A stretch of DNA of 64,000 nucleotides, from contig CM060680.1 of assembly GCA_030686995.1 (NCBI GenBank), positions 199,503,322-199,567,321 of the forward strand, in the 5' to 3' direction. The stretch is from Artemisia argyi. Lineage: Eukaryota; Streptophyta; Magnoliopsida; Asterales; Asteraceae. Under the pieces are notes generated by a model. It had not been told where the DNA came from. It saw only the letters and a list, made by a program, of their open reading frames with translations, and made no database searches. Position numbers and translations under genes: made by a program. Below, piece after piece: positions 11,393-22,984 of this stretch (the stretch's first letter is position 1; each line of letters opens with the position of its first letter).

Positions 11393-13661
11393 CTTGGTAC
11401 ATTTGATTATTTCCTTTGATTGAATGAATTTTTTTTTAATGGCTTGAGTACGCATTACAGTGCACAATCCGATCTTGTAATGAAAGGACCCTGAGGTACG
11501 CTTCAGTGCCTCAATCCTAAAATAAGGAGCGAAGGCTTCTTACTTTTGAGTAGAATTTATCAAACATTTATAATTTTTTCATAATTATGCTCAAAAGGAC
11601 AAGTATTTCACCTCAATAAGACCTGATCACTTGTTGAGGGGGAGCACTTGTCAAAACAAAATACTTTGCTCAAAATCAAAAGTTCTTTGTGAATCTCCCC
11701 GTAAGACTCAAAAGGCATATTTTAATCAAATGTTTGTCAAAAACACCATTTTATATGCTATTTTTGAGGGGGGAAAAATGAAAAAGTGATTAAAATATAC
11801 GAAGTTAAAGCTTTAAGTTGTATCATGTGCGAGCTAGACTTAGTATTGACCCAGGAATTGACGAGATAATACAAGTTAGTAACATCGAAAGGACTTATCC
11901 TCGACGGGTAATAACATCAAGTTAGTTACTAGAGCTAGTTGTCACCTAAAAGCTGACAATGTATCTCTTTAACTAACCACGTAAGCGTGTCTCGAAAAGG
12001 ATATGTCTTAGTAGAAATGTACCGTCTCGAGAAGCTTTCTGTGAACTTGATTAGGCCGGGTAATAACTTCAAGCTAGTCTAACTAGTGATGTAAGCGTGT
12101 CTCGAATCGGTCTTGTTCACGGAAAGTGGATCAATTCAAAAGTGCCTGCTCCTCCCGCATGTGCAAATTTATTAAATACTTATGAGCACATGTGCAGGGG
12201 GAGCCCTTCAAAAGTGTACACAAAACTCTCAAAGTGTTAACCAAAATATTTGATTATCACAAACACTTTGAGAGATTTTTCAATCAAAGGTTTCTTGGCT
12301 ACTGTCGGAGTTATAAGGTGATTAAGATAGGAATATCAGTCCTATGATCCGCCAGAGCCGGAGGGATCTACCCAAGGACATCTCCCATAGTTAGAATTAG
12401 AAGTCCTTAGGTATGATACGAAAAAAGGAGGAATGAATGAAAGGGAAAGAAGGAGTTGAAGAATTAAAAAGAAAAGTAAAGTAAAAGGGTGAAAAGAAAT
12501 AGCCCTCCATATGTTCAACCTTAGGGCAGACACCGGGTTCAATACGTATGCTACTGGTTGTTGCAACAGACAACACCGGTATTGAAGACAAAGTCGTCAT
12601 GGACCTAGTGACGCAATGCACTAAACCTTCTTAACCACTCAAGTTCTCTTAAAAGGATTTGTTTCATTCTCACGGGGAACCCGCATAACCTATCGACCTA
12701 TCTCTTAGAGACGGTTGATATTGAAGCAGGAGACACCTCCCCAGTCTCCGCATAGGAAACCTAGGTGTGCACTTATAGAGTCTAGAGCCTTGAGATACAT
12801 CAAAGATCTCTTAGGAACACTTAGCATTTCTACGACTGATGTTCTACATCAATGGGCATCAGTTGTAAACTATCGAGTCCTTCGCAGATCTTAGCAATTT
12901 GCCTAGAACGTTTATGAGAGGATTACTTAGGTATTTCTCAATGATTGAACGGAAATCCTGCCAGGGTCATCATCATACAGCCCTGACAGCAGGTCACTTC
13001 GGTAACCCCACAAGGGTTACGCTTAATGTTTGCGGTGGTTCCATTACAGTCTACAGTCGTGGAGTGATCCCCAGCAACTCACCCAGTCATTGAGCTACAT
13101 AGTAGGTCTAGTAAGCTCCCTCGGGAGTATCTGATATGGGTACGGCCTGGATAAGGATTAGAAGGAGTCTTCACACTATGCTGTTGACGAGCTCTAATTC
13201 CTTATCCGTAAGTACCGGTTGTTTTATTGCTAACTGTTTACTCGCAGGTACCTCACTTCCATGATGGTAGATTCCAACATGCTCATACATACATCTTGAA
13301 GTCAAAGAAAGCTCCCCCAAAGATCTTAGCAACACAAAGTTCAAAGAAAGATTCTACAACAATAAAGAAGAATCTACAAAGTTTAAAGACTAAAGATCTC
13401 AATGTATGATAAGGAACTTCTTATACGTGAAAGTCTAAGTCCAAAGATGTATGAGTATGTTGGAATGGCGGACAACCCCCACAGACGCAGGAGTGACGAA
13501 TGGCAGATTACTTCGTAAAGCAATCACTACAACATCATCAAAGAACAAAGACAAAAAGCAACGTATATCCATCATTATTCTAGTCATTTCTGAAGACGTC
13601 TGAAGCTATGAAAGTCAAAGATTAAGACGAAGACGTCAAGCAACCATGATGACCGACCCTT
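11393..13661 (+). other. Non-coding 3' internal region of copia A
   Basis: No ORF of note is present. Several polypurine-like G tracts occur (near 11638, 11765, 12196, plus the true one at 13662). A degenerate internal duplication is visible: CGGGTAATAAC and TAAGCGTGTCTCGAA words occur in order at about 11908-11996 and again at about 12057-12106. The block 12300-13300 shows no similarity I recognise. Confidence 0.6.
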
Positions 13662-13670
13662 AGGGGGAGA
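13662..13670 (+). other. Polypurine tract of copia A
   Basis: AGGGGGAGA sits one base before the 3' LTR and would prime plus-strand DNA synthesis. Confidence 0.85.
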
Positions 13671-13671
13671 T

Positions 13672-14026
13672 TGTTATAACCAAAGTTTTACTATTTTGTG
13701 AAGTCTCGGTCATTTGTAATAATAGGTTGCTTAAGTTATTAGTTGTTTACATTTATGTTATTGTTTCAAGTTTACTAGGCTTATGTCATATGGTCCATGG
13801 GCCCTAAAAGCCCACGAAAATGATGAAAGGAAGGAGAGGGAGTGTTGCCCTAGCTCCTTCCCTATAAATAGATGGCTTAGGTCTATGTAATACTTGGTTG
13901 GTTATTTGAAAACATTAAGGAAACTCTTGCAATTCATTTTCTCAAATTTCTCATAATCATCCCACTCTCATTCTCATCTCATTTCTACCTTTGTTGTGCT
14001 TGTGTTTACTAAATGGTGACCTAACA
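13672..14026 (+). repeat. 3' LTR of copia A (355 bp)
   Basis: It begins TGTTATAACC directly after the polypurine tract and ends GACCTAACA, giving a TGTTA/TAACA terminal inverted repeat. The sequence right after it resumes chromovirus RT coding sequence (from GAGAA), which fixes the right border. The partner LTR is outside the window, so divergence and TSD cannot be checked. Confidence 0.92.
13862..13870 (+). promoter_or_regulatory. TATA box in 3' LTR of copia A
   Basis: CTATAAATA lies 190 bases into the LTR, the expected place for the U3/R promoter of a short copia LTR. Confidence 0.7.
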
Positions 14027-16115
14027 GAGAAACTGTATGCCAAGTTTTCGAAATGAGAATTTTGGATTCCGACGGTACAATTTCTAGGTCACGTGATTGA
14101 TAGACAAGGAGTTCATGTAGATCCTGCTAAGATTGAAGCGATTAAAGATTGGGCTGCACCAACAACCCCAACAGAAGTTCGTCAATTTTTGGGATTAGCC
14201 GGTTATTACCGAAGATTCATTGAGGGATTTTCGAAGATAGCAAAACCGTTGACCAAATTGACTCAAAAGAGTGTTAAGTATGAATGGGGAGATAAGGAAG
14301 AGGAAGCATTTCAATTACTTAAGGAAATGTTGTGTAATGCTCCTATCTTGGCGTTACCCGAAGGTAACAAGGACTTCGTCGTCTATTGTGACGCTTCTCA
14401 TAAAGGTTTAGGAGCTGTATTAATGCAACGAGAGAAGGTGATAGCTTATGCTTCCCGACAGCTCAAGAAGCACGAGAAGAACTACACCACCCATGATTTG
14501 GAGTTAGGTGCTGTGGTTTTTGCCTTGAGGATATGGAGACATTACTTGTATGGAACCAAGTGTGTAGTGTTTACTGACCACAAAAGTCTGCAACACATTT
14601 TGAACCAAAAAGAGCTCAACATGAGACAGCGACGTTGGATTGAGTTGCTAAGCAATTATGATTGTGAAATTCGCTACCATCCGGGTAAAGCAAACGTCGT
14701 TGCTGAAGCGTTGAAAGGAGAGAATCGAGCTGCTGAAAACATATTTGGGATGGCAGAAAATGAGAAGGGATTTGTTAAGCGTTCTGATGGAGTATTATGT
14801 TTTGGAGAGCGAAGTTGGGTACCATTGTATGGAGGAAATTCGAGAGTTGATTATGCATGAGTCGCATAAGTCAAGATACTCTATTCATCCTGGGTCTGAC
14901 AAGACATACCAGGATTTGAAAAAGTTATATTGGTGGCCAAATATGAAGGCAGATATAGTGTTGTATGTTAGTAAGTGTTTGACTTGCTCTAAGGTTAAAG
15001 CCGAACATCAAAGACTGTCAGGATTATTGACGCAGCCAGAACTCCCGGTTTGGAAATGGGAGCGGACTACGATGGACTTTATTACCAAATTACTAAGGAC
15101 AGCTAGCGGTTGCGACGCTATATGGGTAATTGTGGATTGATTGACTAAGTCTGCTCATTTCCTGGCGATTAGTGAAGATGATAGTGTTGATAAACTTGCA
15201 AGGTTGTATGTGAAGGAGATTGTTTCTCGGCATGGAGTTCCGATATCAATTATTTCTGATCGCGACAGCCGTTTTACGTCAGCGTTGTGGCGATCACTTC
15301 AAACCGCTTTGGGGACGAGACTTGATATGAGTACTGCATATCACCCCCAAACCGATGGTCAAAGTGAGAGAACTATTCAGACTTTGGAGGATATGCTTCG
15401 TGCATGCATAATAGACTTTGGTAAAGGCAGGGAGAAATATCTACCCCTTGCGGAGCTCTCCTACAACAATAGCTACCACACAAGTCTTAAAGCTGCACCG
15501 TTTGAAGCTTTATATGGTCGTTAATGTCGTTCGCCTATTGGTTGGGCAGAAGTTGGAGATAGCCAACTCACAGGCCCTGAACTTATTTTGGAAGACTACT
15601 GAGAAAGTAACGCAATTCGAGATCGATTGCAAGCAGCTAGAGATAGGCAGAAAAGTTACGCCGATCGGAGGCGTAAACCCCTAGAATTCCAGGTTGGAGA
15701 CAAAGTGATGCTGAAAGTCTCGCCTTGGAAGGGTGTGATACATTTTGGGAAACGTAGGAAACTTAATCCTCGCTACATTGGACCATTTCTTATTTTGGAA
15801 AGAATTGGGCCCGTGGCTTATCGATTGGAGTTACCACCGGAATTGAGTAAAGATCATGATGTGTTTCATGTTAGCAATTTGAAGAAGTGTCTTTCGGATG
15901 AAACGCCGGTTATACCAATTGAGGATATTCGTGTGGATGAGAGTTTGAATTTTGTGGAAGAGCCGATTGAGATATTGGATAGAGAGATTAAACGACTTAA
16001 GAGAAGTCGTATTCCCCTCATCAAAGTTTGTTGGAATTCGCGGCATGGACCGGAATTCACGTGGGAACGTGAAGATGAGTTTCAAAATAGATATCCGAAG
16101 CTTTTTACTTCGTAG
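14027..16115 (+). pseudogene. pol: Pol of chromovirus B (RT end, RNase H, integrase, chromodomain)
   Basis: It starts inside RT at the point where copia A was inserted. RNase H ([28 protein letters not shown]), the integrase H2C2 zinc region (near 14850-15000), the integrase core ([23 protein letters not shown]) and the C-terminal GPF.../chromodomain-like end (FTWEREDEF) are recognisable. Against element E it carries a TGA for a Cys codon near 14066; an in-frame loss of about 36 codons near 14705-14717, between two GAAGC(A/G)TTGAA-like repeats; a one-base insertion near 14833; TGA at 15138 where E has CGT; TAA at 15522 where E has AAA; and a shift near 15610. It is dead. Confidence 0.93.
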
Positions 16116-18844
16116 ATGGTTTGTTCCGAGTGAAACCCGGGACGGGTTTCTTCTGAGGCTGGGAGGATGTGACAACTGGCAAATTAGGGAGCCGTTTTTA
16201 AAACCCGCATTACATTAAAATTATAAATTTGGAATATTTGAAAAAGTTTTTTTGTGACGAGATATTTTACGAATGTTGGTACGTGATTTTTAATCGTACG
16301 ATATTTATGGGATTCGATTATTTATTTATGGTTTGGTTTGATTCAGTCGTGATGATTTATTTTGAGATCGTTATTTTGGCACTACATTGACTCCGGCACT
16401 AGGTTAACCTAACAATTTTAATTATATTTTATTATTTGGTTCGGATGTTATTATTTTTGGAATGGGTTCGGTTTGAGAAAGTCATTTGGTTATTAAAGTT
16501 TCGAGTTTGGTCCGTGTATTGACACCGGGCTACTTAAACCCCCTACACCTCTCTATTATTATAATTAGTATTATAAAAAAATTCTTTTTAAAAGAGTAAA
16601 TTACATTATATCGTCCTTGTGGAATCTGTAAAGCAACACAACCTTCACCATCAGCCACACATTCATCTCTCTCTCTTCTTTTACAATACCCCCACCGCCA
16701 CCCTTAAACCACCATAAACGCCGCCACCGCTCCTCCCCTAAATAAACCAACACCACCATCTTAATCATCTTTGCCCGATCTATCTATTGGTATAAACCAC
16801 GCGCGATTTGGACCACTTTAACACTAGTACGAATTTAATACCATCACCTTTCATCTCTTTTCTTGTTGGGTTTTGAAGAAATATATATTTTTGGAGTTGT
16901 TTTGAAGGTGAGTGGCCACGATTTCCACATCGTGTGCCTCGATTTGATATTAAATCCGTGTCCTCATGGATTATTTTCATTGGGTTCGAGTTAATAAAAA
17001 ATGGAAAGTGATATTTTGTTAATATAAATAAGTTTGGTATCCGGGTTATTGTTTCTTGTGGGTGTTGAACGAAAACCGAGAGCATAGGCTCTCGGCGTGG
17101 GTTGATTTGATGAGATATATGCGTTTATCTTGATTAGTCTTGGTCTCGTGATTACTAGTGATATTGTCTTAGTATTTCTTTATTCTTGTTGAGTTTGGTT
17201 TTTGATGGCTGCCAAATTGGGGTGACCCTAAGGGTCCATTTGGTTTGATTCTTGTTGTTTGGTGATGACATCTTGTCATTGTTATTTGATGTCGACGACC
17301 ATATGGTCGGTTTGGTTGATTTTCTAGCTCGGTTAGAGCAAGCTGAGACGCTAGAGGTCTCGGGTGGGACCCACACGATTTGTGGTGAAACTTTGACCCG
17401 GGTTTGACTTGGTAGGTCGACCCGTATGGGTGGTATTTATTTGTTTGGTTGAAGTATAATTGTTGGCTAATATTGTTTGTTGCTTTATTATTTTTGGCCT
17501 CACTTATATATTTGAGTTGGCATTGAGGTTTCGGACTCATGGTTTTATCTTTGGAGTTGTGTTGACGAAAGAGCATTTGGGGACCGATTGTGAGACGGTC
17601 AATTAGATGACGGAGATAGGTTAGTCGGGTGCCGTAGTCGGACCCTATTGTTGTAGCATGTGATTGGGATTGATTTGGACGGAGTTGGTTATTTATTATG
17701 ACTTGTTTGTTTTATTTTGGACTTGGACTATGAGCCGAGAGTGATGATTCGGACATGTGACCAAATTCGTATGACTCGATAAATATTTAAAATCAAACAT
17801 TAAGAATAATACTCGTAATAACATTATTGATAATATAATCGTTTATATACGTATATGGACGTGAAAAACGTATGTATATATATATATAAATGCGTATATT
17901 AATAATAAAACGATCACGAGTGAACGTTATAATAATATAACGATAATTATTATACTATGCGAATAGTGCAATAAATGTCGGGGCATTATTATAAATAATA
18001 ATTATAAATAATGTCAAGAACTAATATGTCGGGTAAGTAATAATTAAAAACATGACTTTTATAAATTTGAAAAACTTATCGAGTTATACGAGTTGTGGTT
18101 ACTTAAGTCCAAGTGGACTTTATTATGTGACTTTTGTGTTGTCATGGATATATGACGATTAATATATCCATTTTCTATACTACGTTACTTATTTAATCGA
18201 CTGGTTAAATAGGGTTTATTTAGCTATAGAAAATGAGTATATTAATGGGCATCGTATCCTACGACGCCCATAGGTTGTGGTATGTGTATTAGGATAATAA
18301 ATTACTATATATCTCGTGAAATTGGCTAAATTGACAAATTTGGCAAATTGGACGACATATATAGGGAATTTATTGGACTACGATATATACCATATAGTAT
18401 TCTTTGTGCAATGTGATTCAGGTTGGGTATAATCTTGGAGCGATGTATTACGTAAATAAATATGGGGGATTATCAAATCGCCGGATTTGATAAACTTCGA
18501 TGATTTATTTAAATAATATATCGGGCTAATATTAGACCTATAGATTTGTTTATTATTTCGTTCGTTGTGGCTTTTTGGTTTGAGTTGTGTCGACCCTCCA
18601 CCCATATGGATACCAAACGTCGAATTTCAAGTTTATATGAGGTTAGTTCGAGAAATGGAAATTTTTGGAAAGTAAAATGGAATACATTCGGGAATGGGAA
18701 TGTTTAATTTTGAGGAAATGATTTCTGAACGAGTTTGATATTGTTAGGAGTGCCGAGTCTGTAGTCACCGTTACGTGAGTTGCTTGAGTTGCTTACGTCT
18801 TGCTTCTATCGATTTCTTTTGAGAATTTCTTTGCTGGACTTGAG

Positions 18845-19396
18845 GTGAGTCATAGCCCCACTTTTACTCTTGAACTATGTTTTCAATACTTGGGGTGAGA
18901 AACGTGCAAATGTTTTATGTGGACTATTATCGCTTCGTTTATTTAAAACTTGTTATGCTTATAGAACTAGGTAGGATTGAGCGAGGCCTAGTCCCGAACT
19001 AGGTAAGCTATTGATTTGGTTATTGAGCGAGGCCTAGACATGAGCTAGGTAAGCTATTAATTTGGTTATTGAGCGAGGCCTAGTCCCGAACGAGGTAAGC
19101 TATTGATTGGTTGTTGAGCGAGGCCTAGTCCCGAACTAGGTAAGCTATTGGATTGATTATAGAGCGAGGCCTAGACTTGAGCTAGGTAAGCTATTGATTG
19201 GATTGATTTGAGCTATAGCGTGCACCTATAGGGATGATTTGATTTTGGTTGGATTATATTGAATGGATTATTTTGGTTGGATGATTGAGGCCTAGTCTAG
19301 CTAGCAAGCGTTTTGCGTATATGTCCACTATATTGAATTATGAATCTAAACCTATGATCTCACCAGCGAAAGCTGACTTTTAGCACGTTTTCTCAG
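18845..19396 (+). other. Possible leader intron in LTR of chromovirus B
   Basis: A near-ideal plant 5' splice site (GAG|GTGAGT) at 18845 and a TTTTCTCAG acceptor ending at 19396 bracket the hairpin repeat array. The same two sites occur in E in the same order although the DNA between them differs. Splicing is inference. Confidence 0.35.
18977..19204 (+). repeat. Five-copy 46-bp hairpin repeat in LTR of B
   Basis: Units start at about 18977, 19023, 19069, 19114 and 19159. Each contains GAGCGAGGCCTAG...CTAGGTAAGCTATT. The inner part CCTAGT-CCCGA-ACTAGG can form a stem; other copies keep CCTAG/CTAGG around a changed loop (ACATGAG, ACTTGAG). Confidence 0.88.
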
Positions 19397-19685
19397 GTAA
19401 TTAAGTGATGCTCTATGGATGCTTGGGATTGGAGGCTTGGCATTGGCACCGGTTATGGATCTATATTTCTAAAACTCTGATAACTATTGTGGACCTATGT
19501 TTATTTCTTTTGGGCCTTACTTGGATAATTCTTGGGATAAATGTAAACTTTAAAACCCGTTTTGGTTGTGTTTTTCTTATGTTTACTTTATCTCGTTCTT
19601 TCATGACTTTGAATGGATACCAATCCCCGTAGCACCCCGAAAGCTTGTTGAGTCTTCCGCTGTATCAAATTTTGGGGGTGTTACA

Positions 19686-21832
19686 TTCTTGAACATCCAA
19701 GTCTAATCACCTTAAATACACTCGAGCAAGGGTCACCAAACATCGTGCGTCCATCCACCCCGAGATGTTTGTGACACTATGTATACCAACCCGTGAATTA
19801 ACACACCAACCAAGTCACCGTAATTTCCCAATTCCTGCTGTTCTCGAAGCACAAACTTACCCCGAAGATAATAGTCAGATCCCGTAAGTTATAATATGTC
19901 AAAAACCAAGTCCAACCTATCGAATCTTTCGCGGGATTTTCTAAAAACATCAAGAGTAACCGCAAAATTAACAAGAACATCTAAGGGTGAGTTGCAATAC
20001 TAATCTTCAAAACTTAAGTCAACGAAGTCAAGTATCAACTTGATCAAATTGCAGCAAGTCAAGTCGCAGTTTGAAAAATCGCAACAAGTCAAATTGCAGA
20101 CAACCAAATTGCAATACGTCAAATCGCAAGTGTTAACTCGCAACGTCAAATCGCAATTGGTCAAAATGCAATCAGTCAAGTCGTAACAAATCAGAACGCA
20201 ATTTGACGAACCGCAATTAATCAAATCGCAAGTCGTCAACTGTAACTCAAGTCGCAAAAATTAAATTGCAGGCTCACTCAAATCATAGGCATCCAATAAA
20301 TCCAATATATCCGAAGAATATCGTAACCCAACACAATTCTCAATCTCAGAATAATTAGGCTCAAACAAAACCGTTGGCCAAGATATATCTCTACAATTTA
20401 ACACCGAGAGTAATACTTAAACCCGAAAAATGATGGTAAACAAAAATATCGTCTCTTGGTTCCAACAAAACAAAACAAATCACTATCAAACTAAACAGAT
20501 TGTCCCATGTACAAATAATCTGCTCATCCCTCTAAACTTAAGTATTCACCATCTGCTCAAAAATCATATACATGCGTGGAATAGCAGCCCGAGTCAAAGT
20601 AAGATAATCCAAGCCCATGTAACACAACTTTAAACCTGGTCAAGACACAAGTCCAATCCACCAGCCCAATTAACCTTACTCTAATAATCCCCACTATAAA
20701 AGACTAATATAATCACACACTAACACTAATCATCTGATAACCCTAATCCCTTCAACCAAGAAATACGCAGTCACAGAAAACTTCTCAGTACCACCAAAAA
20801 TTCATCCCAAAAATTCGTCCCTTGTATTACATCAACCTAATTGAATAATAACCACACTCAATCTCTTTAATATCTTTCAGCAAATCCACGAATCATAAAG
20901 ACCACGAAACCACAAAGACAACGAATGAAAAGTAAGATTTGAATCCAGGTAGGTTGCTTGTTTAATCCTCGTTGCTTGTTTTGATTTCTATCAAACCGAA
21001 CGAAACAAAGATGATAACAGGGTTGTTATTAGTCCTGTTATTCATATATATTTCGGATATCAAAAGAATTTTGAACTTCTCACACGGATCTGTGATGAAA
21101 TAACGCTTGTGGTGAAGTTCTATGAACAAATCTTATGATCTACCCAAGTGAGATTATCTGAGATCTGAAACCATTACTTTTTGTTTTCGTTTCTTGTTAA
21201 GTTCAGTCGAATCAAAAGAGTGATAAGACAAATCTGTTTTGTTATTACTTTGCAAGATTCGGATAGTTAAAAGTAAGATCAATGATGAAACTCTCTTCCT
21301 GTTTCCACATCCACTGGTCTAAGATTCGAAGAATGCATTTGTTCTTTGAATAACTTGGTGTGTAACCAGAGAGATACTCTGAGATCTTTCAGCCTTGATT
21401 AGAAGTGAGATGGGTGACTGATGAGAGTATGTGAGATGGGTTGAAGAATGTGATTAGTATTAGCTTCAGTTAAGATTTGACATGTTGACTTTTGTTTGTA
21501 TTTGGTTATGAATATGGTAACCGCTACAAAAAGAATGAGGTAATCGCAAAAGCGGAAACCGCAATCAAGAACTAACCGCCAGGACCAAATATTTAACCGC
21601 AAATATCAGACTTAATCGCAAGATAAAAATTAAACGCAGATTATCAAAGGTAAACGCAAGACCAAGAGAAAACAAACCAGTCACAGTCAATCATTTTTGT
21701 CTATTTCCCACTTTGTGAAAACCTCAAAAACCCAAAAGTTGAAGGAAAAACAACTCGCAATGAAGAAAAATGATGGGAACGAGCAGAAAGAAAGAGAAAA
21801 AAAAAAACCAACAATACTTACAACCTTACAAA

Positions 21833-21867
<35 letters not shown>

Positions 21868-22048
21868 ATCAACAATTTGCAAATAACTATTAGTTTAGAC
21901 AAAAGTTTATCATTTGAGCCCTTTTATTTGCAAAGTATACCAAGCAAATGAAGCAAGAGAGAAATCACATGAAAACCAAGTCGAACCAAAATAAAACCAC
22001 AAAACCAAGTACAAATCCGTGAAGAACCAAGTCTTAAGATGAAACCAT
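19686..22048 (-). other. Non-coding internal DNA of copia-like remnant H
   Basis: Reading on the minus strand this lies downstream of the PBS at 22049-22062. No long ORF is present. It contains scattered TTGCGAT-type words and an A33 run at 21834-21866. It is cut on the left by the end of chromovirus B, so B was probably inserted into it. The element could be a non-autonomous (LARD-like) copy. Confidence 0.5.
20022..20278. repeat. Degenerate short repeat, CAAGTCAAATCGCAA-like
   Basis: About 15 imperfect units of 12-18 bases, each built on GTCAAATCGCAA or AAATTGCAA variants, run across this stretch. A looser set of AACCGCAA words recurs at 21515-21665. Confidence 0.7.
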
Positions 22049-22062
22049 GGCTCTTGATACCA
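22049..22062 (-). other. tRNA-Met-type primer binding site of element H
   Basis: The minus strand reads TGGTATCAAGAGCC, two bases from the LTR end. This is close to the usual initiator tRNA-Met PBS TGGTATCAGAGC. Confidence 0.75.
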
Positions 22063-22064
22063 AT

Positions 22065-22443
22065 TATAGGATCTATAATATGTTGATTGTTGTGATTCGG
22101 AGGTCTTGGATTGTGGAAGTATAAGATAAACATGGTTAACAAGTTAGAGAGAGAGGATTGAGAGAGTGGGAACTCTAGAGAGAGAAAGTGAGAAAAAGAA
22201 ATTGAATGATTAGAAGTTCCCACCCTCTCCACATGTGGAGAGGGGTATTTATAGTTTTCTACAAAACGCCCACATCCGGGCTGTGGATCAGGCATACAGT
22301 GGATAAAGACCCGTCCTTCTTCCACGGTGTTACTTAAACTAAACTAATATCTAACTAACTAATAAACAAACTACGAGCTATCTTAATGCTATTACAATCA
22401 TTAAGTGACCGAGACTTTTACAGGAATATTTGTATTCCTAACA
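22065..22443 (-). repeat. 5' LTR of copia-like element H (379 bp)
   Basis: On the minus strand it starts TGTTAGGAATAC at 22443 and ends GATCCTATA at 22065, then two bases and the PBS. Terminal repeats TGTTAGGA/TCCTATA match imperfectly. A TATA box (TATAAATAC) lies at 22254-22246. The partner LTR is not in the window. Confidence 0.72.
22223..22244 (-). promoter_or_regulatory. Perfect 22-bp palindrome beside the TATA box of LTR H
   Basis: The arms CCCTCTCCACA/TGTGGAGAGGG form a perfect palindrome one base downstream of the minus-strand TATA box, so it covers the expected transcript start. The centre CCACATGTGG contains a CANNTG E-box. Confidence 0.7.
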
Positions 22444-22984
22444 TAACGGACTAGCAAAAGTTGCTAGAATGAAATAATAAAGGGGAAAGAGATCGAGTTA
22501 CAAAGTTTGCTAAACTAGTTAGTCTAAGTAAAGAAAATTTTCTCATTCTTGGGAACACACCAAATGAACAATAAGATATTTATTTTATTGAAAATAAATC
22601 TTTTTATGACATTATTTCTGTGGTTCCAAGGAGACCATAATGTTGATTGCCATATCAAAGAAAGCGTCTAGTTTTGTCGGTAGAGGTGCTCGATCAGCCA
22701 TGGTGACGACATCATGAAGGTTTGAGATGGTGGTATCCAATAAATTCCACCATGTATTAACCTCCTTCCAAAAAATTTACATCATTACTGCTTGCAATAT
22801 GGCACCTATATATTTTAGTTATAAGTTAACTGTCAGGTTTTAGTTTCGAACAAAATATATTTTTTTGTAATGAACAACGAGACAGGTTCGTAATCTTATA
22901 ATTTTTCTACGCATTCCTTAAATTTGAGGCTTTTAATAAGTTGAGTGAAACATAGCCTAAAAGAAAATTTACGCTTGGGAGCTA
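22444..22984. other. Unassigned stretch
   Basis: No ORF, LTR end or RNA gene is visible. The minus strand at about 22615-22765 reads open for some 45 codons (with LDTTISNLHDVVTMADRAPL) and may be transposon-derived, but I cannot name it. Confidence 0.4.

Larger units (their letters stand above)
1..14026 (+). mobile_element. Ty1/copia retrotransposon A, 3' 14 kb (5' LTR outside window)
   Basis: Gene order is gag, protease, integrase, reverse transcriptase, RNase H, the order of Ty1/copia. A third large ORF, 2.3 kb of non-coding DNA, a polypurine tract and a 355-bp LTR follow. The LTR ends in matching TGTTA...TAACA. The bases after it (from GAGAA) continue a chromovirus pol gene, so A was inserted into element B; the left junction and 5' LTR lie before base 1. 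The extra ORF behind pol and the MMGEL-type RT resemble Sirevirus-like copia elements, but I do not assign the lineage firmly. Every coding segment carries stops or frameshifts, so this copy cannot encode a full polyprotein. Confidence 0.93.
14027..19685 (+). mobile_element. Old Ty3/gypsy chromovirus B, 3' part
   Basis: A decayed pol gene (14027-16115) leads to a polypurine tract and a 3.5-kb LTR (16168-19685). The protein and both LTR ends match the minus-strand element E in this window, so B is an older member of the same or a sister family (Tekay/Del-like chromovirus). Its 5' half lies left of copia A, outside the window. Confidence 0.92.
16168..19685 (+). repeat. 3' LTR of chromovirus B (3518 bp)
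   Basis: It begins TGTGACAACTGG after the purine run GGGAGGA and ends GGGGGTGTTACA, the same ends as both LTRs of E. The middle is strongly diverged from E and AT-rich. Near the 3' end are a five-copy hairpin repeat (18977-19204) and a conserved block CTCACCAGCGAAAGCTGACT shared with E. No coding capacity is seen. Confidence 0.9.

Noticed and set aside
18977..19204. CRISPR-like array
   Set aside because: Units are contiguous tandem repeats without unique spacers, inside a plant LTR.
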